Positions 17,502 to 25,718 of a stretch of DNA of 64,000 nucleotides are shown one piece after another. A program made the translations under genes and the position numbers. The first letter of the stretch is position 1. The number at the start of each line of letters is the position of its first letter. The DNA lies in the NCBI RefSeq assembly GCF_000716545.1, contig NZ_JNWZ01000022.1, positions 1 through 64,000 on the forward strand, read 5' to 3'. The notes below the pieces were generated by a model, which saw only the letters and a list, made by a program, of their open reading frames with translations, was not told the origin of the DNA and searched no databases. The stretch comes from Kitasatospora phosalacinea. Lineage in GTDB: Bacteria > Actinomycetota > Actinomycetes > Streptomycetales > Streptomycetaceae.

Positions 17502-17882
17502 TCAGGCCGCGTGCAGTTCGTTGACGCACAGCACATTGCCGTCCGGGTCCTTGAACCAGGCGGCCCGCATGCCGCCGCCCTCGGCGACCCCGTCGAGGGT
17601 CTTCAGCCCGGGCTGGTCGTACTCCTCGAACACCACCCCGCGGCCGCGCAGTTCGGCCATCTCGGTGTCCAGGTCGGCGACCTTCCAACTGGCCAGGGTG
17701 TGGTCGGCCTGTCCGCCGTACGGGGTCTCGTACATCCCGAACTCGGTGCTGCCGCAACGGAAGACCACCTCTTCGGCGCTCTCCCGGGCGAGCGTGAGCC
17801 CGAGCGTGTCGCGGTAGTAGCGCTTGGCCCGTTCGAGGTCGGTCACGGGGATCACCGCGAGCAGGGGCGCGTCTGCCAGCAT
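17502..17882 (-). CDS. VOC-family (glyoxalase/bleomycin-resistance fold) protein
   Basis: 126 aa from ATG 17882. Two in-frame upstream starts (ATG 17888, GTG 17891) sit too close to the AAGGAGG site, which is 8 bases from 17882. The family pattern is clear: VTDLERAKRYYRDTLGL at the N-terminus, FEEYDQPGL and the C-terminal AWFKDPDGNVLCVNEL. These proteins bind a metal in a paired beta-alpha-beta-beta-beta fold and act as lyases, dioxygenases or antibiotic binders; the substrate is not predictable. Single gene after the tRNA. Confidence 0.85.
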   Translation of the reverse strand: MLADAPLLAVIPVTDLERAKRYYRDTLGLTLARESAEEVVFRCGSTEFGMYETPYGGQADHTLASWKVADLDTEMAELRGRGVVFEEYDQPGLKTLDGVAEGGGMRAAWFKDPDGNVLCVNELHAA

Positions 17883-17996
17883 CGCCATCACCTCCTTCCC
17901 CTTCAGGCTAGGCGCGCCGCCCCGCCCGGTCGAGCAGCGGCGTTCCCCGCCCCCACCCGGCGGCCGGAGCCGGCCGCTCCCCGCCCCGACGACGAC

Positions 17997-18032
17997 CGGA
18001 GCCGGCCGCCCCCGCGGGGGCGGCCGGCTCCG
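17997..18032 (-). terminator. 36-bp perfect palindrome downstream of the chitinase
   Basis: Arms 17997-18014 and 18015-18032 are perfectly complementary with no spacer, so the RNA would fold with a 4-base loop. It starts 19 bases past the chitinase stop (reading leftward) and also precedes the VOC gene. Confidence 0.75.
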
Positions 18033-18050
18033 TCACCGCCGTGCCGGGTC

Positions 18051-19727
18051 TCAGCCGAAGTAGCTGTGGAAGTTCTTCGAGAACTCGTTGTTGTTGTAGT
18101 TGTCCCAGTTGATCGACCAGGTCATCAGGCCGCGCAGGTTCGGCTGCTTGCCGGCCCGCGGGCTGTAGGAGCCGCAGCCAGTGCCCTTGGTGAGGCAGTC
18201 CAGCGCCTGGTTGACCACGGCCGGGGCGACGTAGCCGTTGCCGGCGTAGGTGTTGGCGGGCATGCCGATCGCGACCTGCGAGGGCTTGAGCGCCGGGAAC
18301 ACGTTGTTGGTGTTGCCGGCCACCGGGAAGCCGGAGAGCAGCATGTCGGTCATCGCGACGTGGAAGTCCGCGCTGCCCATGTTGTGGTACTGGTTGTCGA
18401 GGCCCATGATCGAGCCCGAGTTGTAGTCCTGGACGTGCAGCAGCGTCAGGTCGTCGCGCAGGCCGTAGATGACCGGCAGGAAGGCGCCGGCCCGCGGGTC
18501 CTGGCCGCCCCAGGGGCCCGAGCCGTAGTACTGGTAGCCGAGCTGGACGAAGAAGGTCTCCGGCGCCATGGTGAGCTGGAACTTCGCGCCGTACTTGGCC
18601 TTGAGCGTCTTCACCGCGGAGATCAGGTTGGTGATCACCGGGGTGGTCGGGTTCTTGAAGTCGTTGTCGCCGGTGTTGAGCGACAGCGAGTGGCCCTCGA
18701 AGTCGATGTCGAGGCCGTCCAGGCCCCACTTGTCGATGATCGCGGAGACCGAGTTGACGAAGTTGTCGCGGGCGCCGGCGGTGGTGAGCTGCACCTCGCC
18801 GTTCTGGCCGCCGATCGACAGCAGGACCTTCTTGCCCTTGGCCTGCTTGGCGGCGATGGCCGCCTTGAAGTCGGCGTCGGACTCGACGCCCGGGCACTCG
18901 GTGGCCGGGCAGCGGTTGAAGTGGATGGTGCCGCCGGTGATGGAGTCCGGCTCGCCGAAGGCCAGGTCGATGATGTCCCAGCTGTCGGGCACGTCGGACA
19001 TCTTCAGGTACCCGGCGCCGTTGGCGAAGCTGGCGTGCAGGTAGCCGACCAGGGCGTGGCCGCCGGGCGGCGGCGGGGTGGTCGGCGAGCCGGAGGTGGA
19101 CGGCGACGCCGAGGTGGAGGGCGAGGCGCTGGTGGACGGGCTGGTGCTGGCGGACGCCGAGGCCGAGGGCGACGGCGAGGCCGACTTGGAGGGGCTCGCG
19201 CTCGCGGAGGGCGAGGCGGGCGCGCCGGGGCCGTCCAGCGAGACGTCGTCCGCGTAGTAGGTGCCCTGGCCGTACCAGCCGTGGGTGAACACGGTGGCGG
19301 AGGTCTGGGTGGCGGTGGTGGTGAAGCTGACCGAGAGCTTCTGGTAGGCGCCGCCGGTGCTCGGCGTCCAGGTCGAGGTGCCGCCGTTGACGCCGAGGTA
19401 GACGTAGGCGCCGTTGACGTACGCGCTGAGCGTGTACGTGGTGTTGGGGGCGACCGCGACGGTCTGGGTGCACTGGGCGGTGTCGGCCGCGGACGCGGCG
19501 CCCGCGAGCGCGTAGGTGCCGGTGCGGGCGTGGCCGGTGACCACGGAGCCGGTCGAGCCGGTGCAGGTCCAGGGGTTCAGCGAGTTGCTCTCGAAACCGC
19601 CGTTGACCAGGAACTCTCCGGCCGAGGCCGACCCGGCCAGGCCGAAGCTGAGCGCGACGGCGCCCGCGGCCGCCACCGCCCAGGCCGTTCCGGCGGCCAG
19701 CAGCCGCTTCCTGCGGGGAGTACGCAT
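18051..19727 (-). CDS. Secreted GH18 chitinase with N-terminal carbohydrate-binding domain
   Basis: 558 aa from ATG 19727 with AGGAG 9 bases upstream. Order: signal peptide (RTPRRKRLLAAG, hydrophobic core, cleavage near ASAGEF), a beta-sandwich carbohydrate-binding domain (residues about 37-165, FLVNGGFESNSLNPW), a Ser/Pro/Ala linker (about 170-220), then a GH18 barrel (VGYLHASFANG, LLSIGGQNG). The catalytic DxxDxDxE motif is present as DGLDIDFE, and MAPETFF and MTWSINWD belong to the substrate groove. It degrades chitin outside the cell. A DasR-type site lies 102 bases upstream, so repression by DasR and release by glucosamine 6-phosphate is expected. Confidence 0.95.
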   Translation of the reverse strand: MRTPRRKRLLAAGTAWAVAAAGAVALSFGLAGSASAGEFLVNGGFESNSLNPWTCTGSTGSVVTGHARTGTYALAGAASAADTAQCTQTVAVAPNTTYTLSAYVNGAYVYLGVNGGTSTWTPSTGGAYQKLSVSFTTTATQTSATVFTHGWYGQGTYYADDVSLDGPGAPASPSASASPSKSASPSPSASASASTSPSTSASPSTSASPSTSGSPTTPPPPGGHALVGYLHASFANGAGYLKMSDVPDSWDIIDLAFGEPDSITGGTIHFNRCPATECPGVESDADFKAAIAAKQAKGKKVLLSIGGQNGEVQLTTAGARDNFVNSVSAIIDKWGLDGLDIDFEGHSLSLNTGDNDFKNPTTPVITNLISAVKTLKAKYGAKFQLTMAPETFFVQLGYQYYGSGPWGGQDPRAGAFLPVIYGLRDDLTLLHVQDYNSGSIMGLDNQYHNMGSADFHVAMTDMLLSGFPVAGNTNNVFPALKPSQVAIGMPANTYAGNGYVAPAVVNQALDCLTKGTGCGSYSPRAGKQPNLRGLMTWSINWDNYNNNEFSKNFHSYFG

Positions 19728-19828
19728 GTGGGGATGCTCCTGCCTCTGTGTGGGGGACGCCCTCCTCCGTCCCGCCGGGCTGTGGGGTTCCCGGCCGGGG
19801 CGCGCCGCCGCACCGGCACGACCCAGGA

Positions 19829-19844
19829 GTTGGACTAGACCACT
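19829..19844 (-). promoter_or_regulatory. DasR-responsive element (dre) upstream of the chitinase
   Basis: On the minus strand the site reads AGTGGTCTAGTCCAAC, matching 13 of 16 positions of the published DasR consensus AGTGGTCTAGACCACT. It lies in the divergent gap between the chitinase and the tricorn-like gene, so it could affect both. Confidence 0.75.
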
Positions 19845-19985
19845 GAAGCGGCTGCGCCCGTCCGCTGTCAATGGACCGGCGAGCCCGGTTCACTGACCCG
19901 CCGTCGGCCGTCCCGGCGGCTCCGCCGCCCCCCGAGCGGCCCGGCCGCGTTTGCGGGCCCCGGCCGCCGATCGAACCATGGAAGG

Positions 19986-22900
19986 GTGTCCGGATACCTG
20001 CGGTACCCCCATGTACGCGGCGGTCTGCTCGCCTTCACCGCCGAGGACGACGTCTGGGTCGCGCCCCTGGCGGCGGACGGCGCGGTCGGCCGGGCCTGGC
20101 GGGTGAGCCCGGACCGCACCAGGGTGAGCCACCCCAGGCTGTCGCCGGACGGCGCGGCGCTGGCGTGGACCAGCTGGTTCGCGCTGGCGCCCGAGGTGTT
20201 CACCGCGCCGGTGGAGGGCGGGCCGGCGGTGCGGCTGACGTACTGGGGCAGCCAGGACACCCGGGTGCGCGGCTGGCTGCCGAACGGCGAGGTGCTGGCG
20301 GTGACCTCGTACCACGAGCCGTTCGCGCACTACGCCTGGGCGTGGGAGCTGCCGCCGGACGGCGCGCCGGGGCGGCGGATGCCGTGGGGGCCGGTCGCGG
20401 ACGCCCAGGTCGGCGAGGGGCACACGGTGCTGCTGACGGACGCGGCGCCGCACGAGCCCGCGTTCTGGAAGCGCTACCGGGGCGGTGCGACCGGCCGGCT
20501 CTGGGTGGACCACGACCTGCTGCTGCCGGGCCTGCCCGGGCACCTGGCCTCGCCGATGCCGGTGGCCTCCGCCGAGGGCACCCGGATCGCGTTCCTCTCC
20601 GACCACGAGGGCGTCGGCAACCTGTACTCGGTGCGCCCGGACGGCACCGGCCTGCGCCGGCACACCGACCACGCCTCGTACTACGCCCGGGAGGCTGCCA
20701 GCGACGGCGTCCGGGTGGTCTACCAGCACGCCGGGGACCTCTGGCTGCTCGACTCGCTGGACGCCCCCGCGCCGCGCCGGCTGGACGTCCCGCTGGGCGG
20801 CGCCCGGGCCGGGCGGCGGCCCTACCAGGTCAGCGCCGCCAACAACGTCAAGGACCTGGCCTGCGACGCCACCGGCCGGGCCGGGGTGCTGAACGTGCGC
20901 GGCTCGCTGTACTGGCTGACCCACCGCGACGGCCCGGCCCGGGTGCTGGCCGACACCCCGGGCGTGCGCTGCCGGCTGCCGCTGGTGCTCGGCTACGGCA
21001 ACCAGGCCGCCTGGGTGAGCGACGCCGACGGCGAGGACGCGATCGAGCTGGCCGCGCTGCCGGGCAAGGACGCCGCCGACGAGCACCCCCCGCACCGGCG
21101 GATCGCCGGCGGCCGGATCGGCCGGGTGCAGGAGCTGGCCGCCGCCCCGGACGGCGGGCGCCTCGCGGTGGCCTGCTCGGACGGCCGGCTGCTGCTGGTG
21201 GACACCGCGGACGGCGCGGTCACCGAGGTCACCGCGTCCCGGTTCGGGCCGGTCTCCAGCCCGTCCTTCTCGCCCGACTCGCGCTGGCTGGCCTGGTCCG
21301 AGCCGGTCGCGGGCCGCTCGCTGCGGGCGATCCGGCTGGCCCGCACCGACCGTCCCGAGCACAAGGTCGCCGTCACCGGCGGCCGGTTCGAGGACGAGCA
21401 CCCGGTGTTCACCCGGGACGGCCGCTTCCTGGTGTTCCTGTCCTGGCGCGGCTTCGACCCGGTGCACGACGTGCACACCGGCGACCTGTCCTTCCCGCTC
21501 GGCTGCCGCCCGTACCTGGTGCCGCTGGCCGCCGGCACCCCGTCCCCGTTCGCCTCGCCCGCCGAGGGCCGCCCGCCGGTGGGCCTGGACCCGGAGGAGG
21601 CCACCGGCGACGGCACCGTGCACGTGGACGAGGAGGGGCTGAGCAAGCGGCTGGTGCCGTTCCCGGTGATCGCCTCCAAGTACTCGGCGACGGCGGCGGT
21701 GCGCGGCGGCGTGGTCTGGCTGCGCTGGCCGATCTCCGGCGCGCTCGGCCAGACCTTCGCCAACCCGGAGGACACCTCGGGCCGCCCCGCCCTGGAGCAC
21801 TTCGACCTGGCCCGGGGCCGCCGCACCACCCTGGTCGAGCAGCTGGACGGCTTCGCGGTCTCCGCGGACGGCTCGGCGGTCTCGGTGTTCTCCGGCGGCG
21901 CGCTCAAGCTGTACCCGCTGGCCGCCCCCGGCGCCCCGATCCCCGTCGACCTGCGCCGGATCACCCACACCGTGCACCCGGCCGCCGAGTGGCGGCAGTC
22001 CTACGCCGAGGCCGCCCGGATCGTCGCCGACCAGTTCTGGGACGAGGGCATGTGCGGCCTGGACTGGCCCGCCCTCACCGCCCAGTACGAGCCGCTGCTG
22101 GAACGGATCGCCTCCCCCGACGACTTCGCCGACCTGCTGCGCGAACTGCTCGGCGAGCTCGGCACCTCGCACGCCTACGTCACCCCGGCCCGGCGCGGCG
22201 AGGGCCCCGCCATCGCCCAGCAGCCGCTCGGTCTGCTCGGCGCCAACGCCCACCGCGACGTCGACGGCCGCTGGCTGGTCGACCGGATCCTGCCCGGCGA
22301 GTCCTCCGACCCCAGGGCCCGCGCACCGCTGGCCGGCCACGGCCTGCACGACGGCGACGAGCTGCTCGCCGTCGACGGCCGCCCGCCCGACCCGGTGCGC
22401 GGCCCCACCCCGCTGCTGGCCGGGACGGGCGGCACCACCGTCGAACTCACCGTCCGCCACGACGGGCGGACCCGGCGCCTCGCCGTCACCCCGCTCACCG
22501 ACGAGCGGCCCATCCGCTACCAGGACTGGGTCGCCAAGCGGCGGCACCTGGTGCGGGAGTTCAGCGACGGCGTCTGCGGCTACCTGCACATCCCCGACCT
22601 CGGCGGCTCCGGCTGGGCCCAGTTCAACCGCGACCTGCGCTCCGAACTGGCCCGGCCCGCGCTCGTCCTGGACGTCCGGGGCAACGCGGGCGGCAACGTC
22701 TCCGAACTCGTCCTGGAGAAGCTCCACCGCCGCGTCCTGGCCTGGGACTTCACCCGCGGCCGGCAGCCCGTCCGGTGGCCCCGGGACGCGCCGCGCGGCC
22801 CGGTCGTCGCCCTCGCCGACCACGCCACCAGCTCCGACGGCGACGTCATCATCACCGCGATCAAGGCGCTCGCGCTGGGCCCGGTGGTCGGCACCCGCAC

Positions 22901-23204
22901 CTGGGGCGGCGTGGTCGGCATGACCGGACGGCACGCGCTGGGCGACGGCACCCAGATCTCCGTCCCCAAGAACGCCAGCTGGTTCACCGGCGGCATCGGC
23001 TTCTCGGTCGAGAACCGGGGCGTCGACCCCGACGTCGAGGTGGTCCGCACCCCCCGCGACTGGGCCCGCGGCGAGCACACCGACCTCGCCGCCGCCGTCG
23101 ACCTCGCCCTCACCCTGCTCGCCGCCGCCCCCGCCGCCGCGCCCCCGCCCCGCGACACCCCCCGCCCGGACCTGCGCCGTCCGCCGCTGCCGCCGCGCCC
23201 CTGA
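19986..23204 (+). CDS. Tricorn-like protease
   Basis: 1072 aa from GTG 19986. The N-terminal two thirds are beta-propeller repeats (for example DDVWVAPLAADG, SPDGAALAW, SPDSRWLAWSEP), which in tricorn gate access to the core. A PDZ domain (about 760-850, HGLHDGDELLAVDG) and a C-terminal serine protease domain follow. Catalytic candidates are the GTSHAYV His near residue 729, the nucleophile in DHATSSDGD near residue 949 and the ENRGVDPD acidic residue near 1010. Bacterial tricorn acts on oligopeptides from the proteasome or other proteases. No signal peptide is seen, so it should be cytosolic. Members of this family are common in Streptomyces. Confidence 0.9.
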   Translation: MSGYLRYPHVRGGLLAFTAEDDVWVAPLAADGAVGRAWRVSPDRTRVSHPRLSPDGAALAWTSWFALAPEVFTAPVEGGPAVRLTYWGSQDTRVRGWLPNGEVLAVTSYHEPFAHYAWAWELPPDGAPGRRMPWGPVADAQVGEGHTVLLTDAAPHEPAFWKRYRGGATGRLWVDHDLLLPGLPGHLASPMPVASAEGTRIAFLSDHEGVGNLYSVRPDGTGLRRHTDHASYYAREAASDGVRVVYQHAGDLWLLDSLDAPAPRRLDVPLGGARAGRRPYQVSAANNVKDLACDATGRAGVLNVRGSLYWLTHRDGPARVLADTPGVRCRLPLVLGYGNQAAWVSDADGEDAIELAALPGKDAADEHPPHRRIAGGRIGRVQELAAAPDGGRLAVACSDGRLLLVDTADGAVTEVTASRFGPVSSPSFSPDSRWLAWSEPVAGRSLRAIRLARTDRPEHKVAVTGGRFEDEHPVFTRDGRFLVFLSWRGFDPVHDVHTGDLSFPLGCRPYLVPLAAGTPSPFASPAEGRPPVGLDPEEATGDGTVHVDEEGLSKRLVPFPVIASKYSATAAVRGGVVWLRWPISGALGQTFANPEDTSGRPALEHFDLARGRRTTLVEQLDGFAVSADGSAVSVFSGGALKLYPLAAPGAPIPVDLRRITHTVHPAAEWRQSYAEAARIVADQFWDEGMCGLDWPALTAQYEPLLERIASPDDFADLLRELLGELGTSHAYVTPARRGEGPAIAQQPLGLLGANAHRDVDGRWLVDRILPGESSDPRARAPLAGHGLHDGDELLAVDGRPPDPVRGPTPLLAGTGGTTVELTVRHDGRTRRLAVTPLTDERPIRYQDWVAKRRHLVREFSDGVCGYLHIPDLGGSGWAQFNRDLRSELARPALVLDVRGNAGGNVSELVLEKLHRRVLAWDFTRGRQPVRWPRDAPRGPVVALADHATSSDGDVIITAIKALALGPVVGTRTWGGVVGMTGRHALGDGTQISVPKNASWFTGGIGFSVENRGVDPDVEVVRTPRDWARGEHTDLAAAVDLALTLLAAAPAAAPPPRDTPRPDLRRPPLPPRP

Positions 23205-23236
23205 GACCCGCCGCGCGGGGTTCGCGGGGCGGGTCT
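23204..23236 (+). terminator. Hairpin after the tricorn-like gene
   Basis: A 9-bp stem AGACCCGCC (23204-23212) / GGCGGGTCT (23228-23236) that overlaps the last base of the stop codon; the loop of 15 bases is GC-rich. Moderate support. Confidence 0.45.
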
Positions 23237-23271
23237 TCAGCGGGGCGGGTCTCAGTGGGGCGGGTCTCAGT
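23226..23271. repeat. 15-16-bp tandem repeat, three copies
   Basis: GGGGCGGGTCTTCAGC (23226-23241) followed by two perfect copies of GGGGCGGGTCTCAGT (23242-23256, 23257-23271). The stop codon of the Lrp-type gene lies inside the third copy, so the repeat has grown into the end of a coding sequence. Confidence 0.75.
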
Positions 23272-23716
23272 GGGGCCGGGCCGGGCCCCGGTAGGGCAGG
23301 GTCTGGCGGTAGACCACGCTGGTGGTGGTGGAGCCGAAGGCGCAGAGTTCGTCCACCAGGGCCTCCAGGTGCTCCATGGAGGTGGCGGCGAGCTTGAGGG
23401 TGTAGCAGTCGTCCCCGGTGGTGCGCAGGCACTCCAGGATCTCGCGCCGCTCGGCGAGCAGCCGGTGCAGGGGCTGGTGGTGGCTGCCCGGGTACTTCAG
23501 CCGGACGACGGCCAGCACCGGGTAGCCGATCCGGGCGAGGTCGACCGCGGCGTGGTAGCCGGTGACCACTCCCCTGGCCTCCAGGGCGCGCACCCGTTCG
23601 GCGGTGGCCGAGGCGCCGAGGTTCACCCGCCGGCCCAGCTCGCTGATCGGCAGCCGGGCGTCCGCCTGCAGCTGCCCGATGATCGCCCAGTCGATGTCGT
23701 CGAGATCCCCGGCCAT
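23267..23716 (-). CDS. Lrp/AsnC-family transcriptional regulator
   Basis: 149 aa. N-terminal HTH: DIDWAIIGQLQADARLPISE and ASATAERVRALEARGVVTGY (read as two blocks). C-terminal RAM/ACT-like ligand domain: VLAVVRLKYPG, ECLRTTGDDCYTLKLAATS and SVVYRQTLPYR. Such regulators bind amino acids as octamers and control amino-acid metabolism or transport. It faces the tricorn-like gene convergently and the F420-type oxidoreductase divergently (93 bases away), the latter being a possible target. Confidence 0.9.
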   Translation of the reverse strand: MAGDLDDIDWAIIGQLQADARLPISELGRRVNLGASATAERVRALEARGVVTGYHAAVDLARIGYPVLAVVRLKYPGSHHQPLHRLLAERREILECLRTTGDDCYTLKLAATSMEHLEALVDELCAFGSTTTSVVYRQTLPYRGPARPH

Positions 23717-23809
23717 CCGGCGATCCTACCGGCGGATCCACGGCCAGAGGCCCTGGACGCCGGGGATCGGCCATTCACCGGCCGGACCTCGCCGGGATAG
23801 CCTCGCCGC

Positions 23810-24607
23810 ATGCAACTGGGCGTCAACGTACCGAACTTCGGCCCGGGCACCGATCCCGGCGTGCTGCGCGCGTGGGCCCGGACCGTCGAGGAGCTGGGGT
23901 ACGACCTGCTCATGGTCTCCGACCACGTCGCCGTCACCCCGGACGTGGCGGAGCGCTATCCCGAGCCCTTCCACGAGCCGTTCACCACGCTGTCCTGGCT
24001 GGCCGGCCTGACCACCCGGGTCCGGCTCGGCACCACGGTGCTGGTGCTGCCGTACCGCGACCCGCTGCTGACCGCCCGGATGGCCGCGGGCCTGGACCGG
24101 TTGAGCGGCGGCCGCCTGGTGCTCGGCGTGGGCACCGGCTGGGCCCGGCAGGAGTTCGCGGCGCTCGGGGTGCCGTTCGCCGAACGCGGGCGGCTGGCCG
24201 ACGCGTGCCTGCGGGTGCTGCGGGAGAGCGGGCCCGCCGCGGTGCCGCTCTGGGTCGGCGGGCACAGCCCGGCGGCGCTGCGCCGGACCGTCCGGTTCGG
24301 CGACGCCTGGCACCCGCTGCGGCTGACCCTGCCCGCGATGCGGGCGGTGCTCGCCGCCCACCCGCTGCCGGGCTTCGCCCCGCGGATCGCGTTCCGGCTG
24401 ACCGACCGGCCGGTCACCGGAGCCGAGCGGCCGGCCGGGACCGGCACCCTGGAACAAGTGCTGGACGACCTGCGGCAGTTGCGCGCCCTGGGCGCGCGGG
24501 CCGTGGTCCTCGACCCCTACCACGGCGACCCCGAGGAGACCCGACGGCCGGAGACGGCCTGGCGGAGCCTGGCCGCCGTGTCCGCCCACCGGAAGGACAC
24601 CGCGTGA
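23810..24607 (+). CDS. LLM-class F420-dependent oxidoreductase
   Basis: 265 aa. Luciferase-like barrel with the F420-type N-terminus LGVNVPNFGPGTD, then YDLLMVSDHVAV, TRVRLGTTVLVLPYRDPLLTA and LSGGRLVLGVGTGW, and the later PLWVGGHSPAALRRTVRFGDAW. These blocks line the F420 site in actinobacterial reductases of the TIGR03619 type. It reduces or oxidises an unknown small molecule. The TGA overlaps the GTG of the following deaminase, so the pair is co-translated and may act on the same compound. Confidence 0.85.
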   Translation: MQLGVNVPNFGPGTDPGVLRAWARTVEELGYDLLMVSDHVAVTPDVAERYPEPFHEPFTTLSWLAGLTTRVRLGTTVLVLPYRDPLLTARMAAGLDRLSGGRLVLGVGTGWARQEFAALGVPFAERGRLADACLRVLRESGPAAVPLWVGGHSPAALRRTVRFGDAWHPLRLTLPAMRAVLAAHPLPGFAPRIAFRLTDRPVTGAERPAGTGTLEQVLDDLRQLRALGARAVVLDPYHGDPEETRRPETAWRSLAAVSAHRKDTA

Positions 24608-25056
24608 TCACCCCCGCCGACGAGGCCCTGCTGCGCCGCGCCGTCGCCCTGGCCGCCCGCGCCGTCGAGGCGGGGGACGCCCCGTACGGGTCGCTGCTGG
24701 CGTCCCCCGACGGCACGGTCCTCGCCGAGGCGCACAACACCGTGCGGCGCGACCGCGACATCACCGCCCACCCGGAGCTGAAGCTCGCCCGCTGGGCCGC
24801 CCGCGAGCTCGAACCGGCCGAGGCCGCCCGCACCGCCCTCTACACCAGCTGCCAGCCGTGCGGGATGTGCGCGGGCGCCCTGGTCCGCTCGGGCCTGGGC
24901 CGGGTGGTGTTCGCCCTGGCCACCGAGCAGCTGGTGGAACTCAACCCGGCCTCCGGCGACTGGCCCGTCCTCGTCCAGGACGGCCCGGCGCTCTTCGACG
25001 AGGCCCGCGTCCCGATCGAGTCCTACTACCGCCCGGCCCCGCCGTCCCCCGCGTAG
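24604..25056 (+). CDS. Nucleoside/CMP deaminase-family protein
   Basis: 150 aa from GTG 24604 in a GTGA overlap. The zinc-dependent deaminase signature is present: the His-x-Glu box reads HPE (the family norm is HAE) in ITAHPELKLARWA, and the PCxxC box is TSCQPCGMCAGAL. So zinc ligands His and two Cys and the proton-shuttle Glu are all there. The AEAHNTV segment before them is typical of guanine deaminase/TadA-like nucleoside deaminases. Substrate not predictable; coupling with the F420 enzyme is unusual. Confidence 0.82.
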   Translation: MITPADEALLRRAVALAARAVEAGDAPYGSLLASPDGTVLAEAHNTVRRDRDITAHPELKLARWAARELEPAEAARTALYTSCQPCGMCAGALVRSGLGRVVFALATEQLVELNPASGDWPVLVQDGPALFDEARVPIESYYRPAPPSPA

Positions 25057-25084
25057 CCCCGGGGCCGGGCGGGCGGCCCGGGGC
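25056..25084 (+). terminator. GC-rich hairpin after the deaminase
   Basis: A 10-bp stem with one bulged G pairs bases starting at the last base of the stop codon with 25075-25084. No U-tract. Confidence 0.4.
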
Positions 25085-25114
25085 GGGGCCGGCCGTCGTC
25101 CGCCGCCGCGCGGG

Positions 25115-25321
25115 TCAGCCCCAGGGGTCGCCCTCGGAGGTCATCCGTTCGGCGGCCAGGCGGTCCTCGCGCTCCTGCCGGATCCGGCGTTCGGCGTCGT
25201 GGCGGGCGCGCTCGACCTGGTCCCCGAAGGCGTCGATCGCCTCGTCGTGGGCGAGGACGGCGCGTTCGGGCGAGTCGGCGGGCGGGGCCGCCCCGGGACG
25301 GGTCCTGTCGAAGGTGCCCAT
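25115..25321 (-). CDS. Tiny acidic/charged hypothetical protein, 68 aa
   Basis: GAGGAGGAGAC just before ATG 25321 is a near-ideal ribosome site. The protein is highly charged and helical in its middle (AFGDQVERARHDAERRIRQ) and ends SEGDPWG. No cysteine, membrane segment or known motif. The same ribosome-site sequence precedes the next tiny gene upstream at 25593. Function unknown. Confidence 0.6.
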   Translation of the reverse strand: MGTFDRTRPGAAPPADSPERAVLAHDEAIDAFGDQVERARHDAERRIRQEREDRLAAERMTSEGDPWG

Positions 25322-25407
25322 GTCTCCTCCTCGGGTGGGAGTCCCCCCTTGCCACGGTACGCCGACGGGGCGGGCCCGGTCAGGACCCGCCCCGCTCGGT
25401 CAGCCGG

Positions 25408-25593
25408 TCAGGAGGACTCGCCCTCCTGCGGCTGGTCGTCCGCGGACTCCTGGCCGCCGGGCATCGCGCCCTCGGCCTTCTCGCGGGCCTTCTGCTCGGC
25501 TTCCTCGGTCTTCGACCCCTGGTTGCCGAGCGCCGACTTGGCCTGGTCGGCGAGGTCGTTGGCCTTGTCCTTGAACTGGTCACTCAGGCCCAT
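25408..25593 (-). CDS. CsbD/Rv0909-like small helical protein
   Basis: 61 aa with ribosome site GAGGAGGAGACC before ATG 25593. The N-terminus MGLSDQFKDKANDLADQAK followed by an acidic low-complexity tail resembles CsbD-like stress proteins and the Rv0909-type proteins annotated as antitoxins. No toxin gene is adjacent. Expected to be a small soluble helical protein; the role is not established by sequence alone. Confidence 0.6.
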   Translation of the reverse strand: MGLSDQFKDKANDLADQAKSALGNQGSKTEEAEQKAREKAEGAMPGGQESADDQPQEGESS

Positions 25594-25718
25594 GGTCTCC
25601 TCCTCGGATGTCGCGGACAACGGGCTCCGTCCACCCTCCCACCGGCCCGGACGGGTCGCATCCGGGACGGTCCGGGACCACCCGTCCGGCCCAGGGCCCG
25701 CCCGCCGAGGGCTTCCGT

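Noticed and set aside
17410..17757. Open reading frame across the 3' half of a tRNA-Lys and into the VOC gene (product ends in a tRNA-derived LEPR-type peptide)
   Set aside because: It is an antisense shadow of the tRNA and of the VOC gene; the same kind of frame appears at copies 1 and 4.
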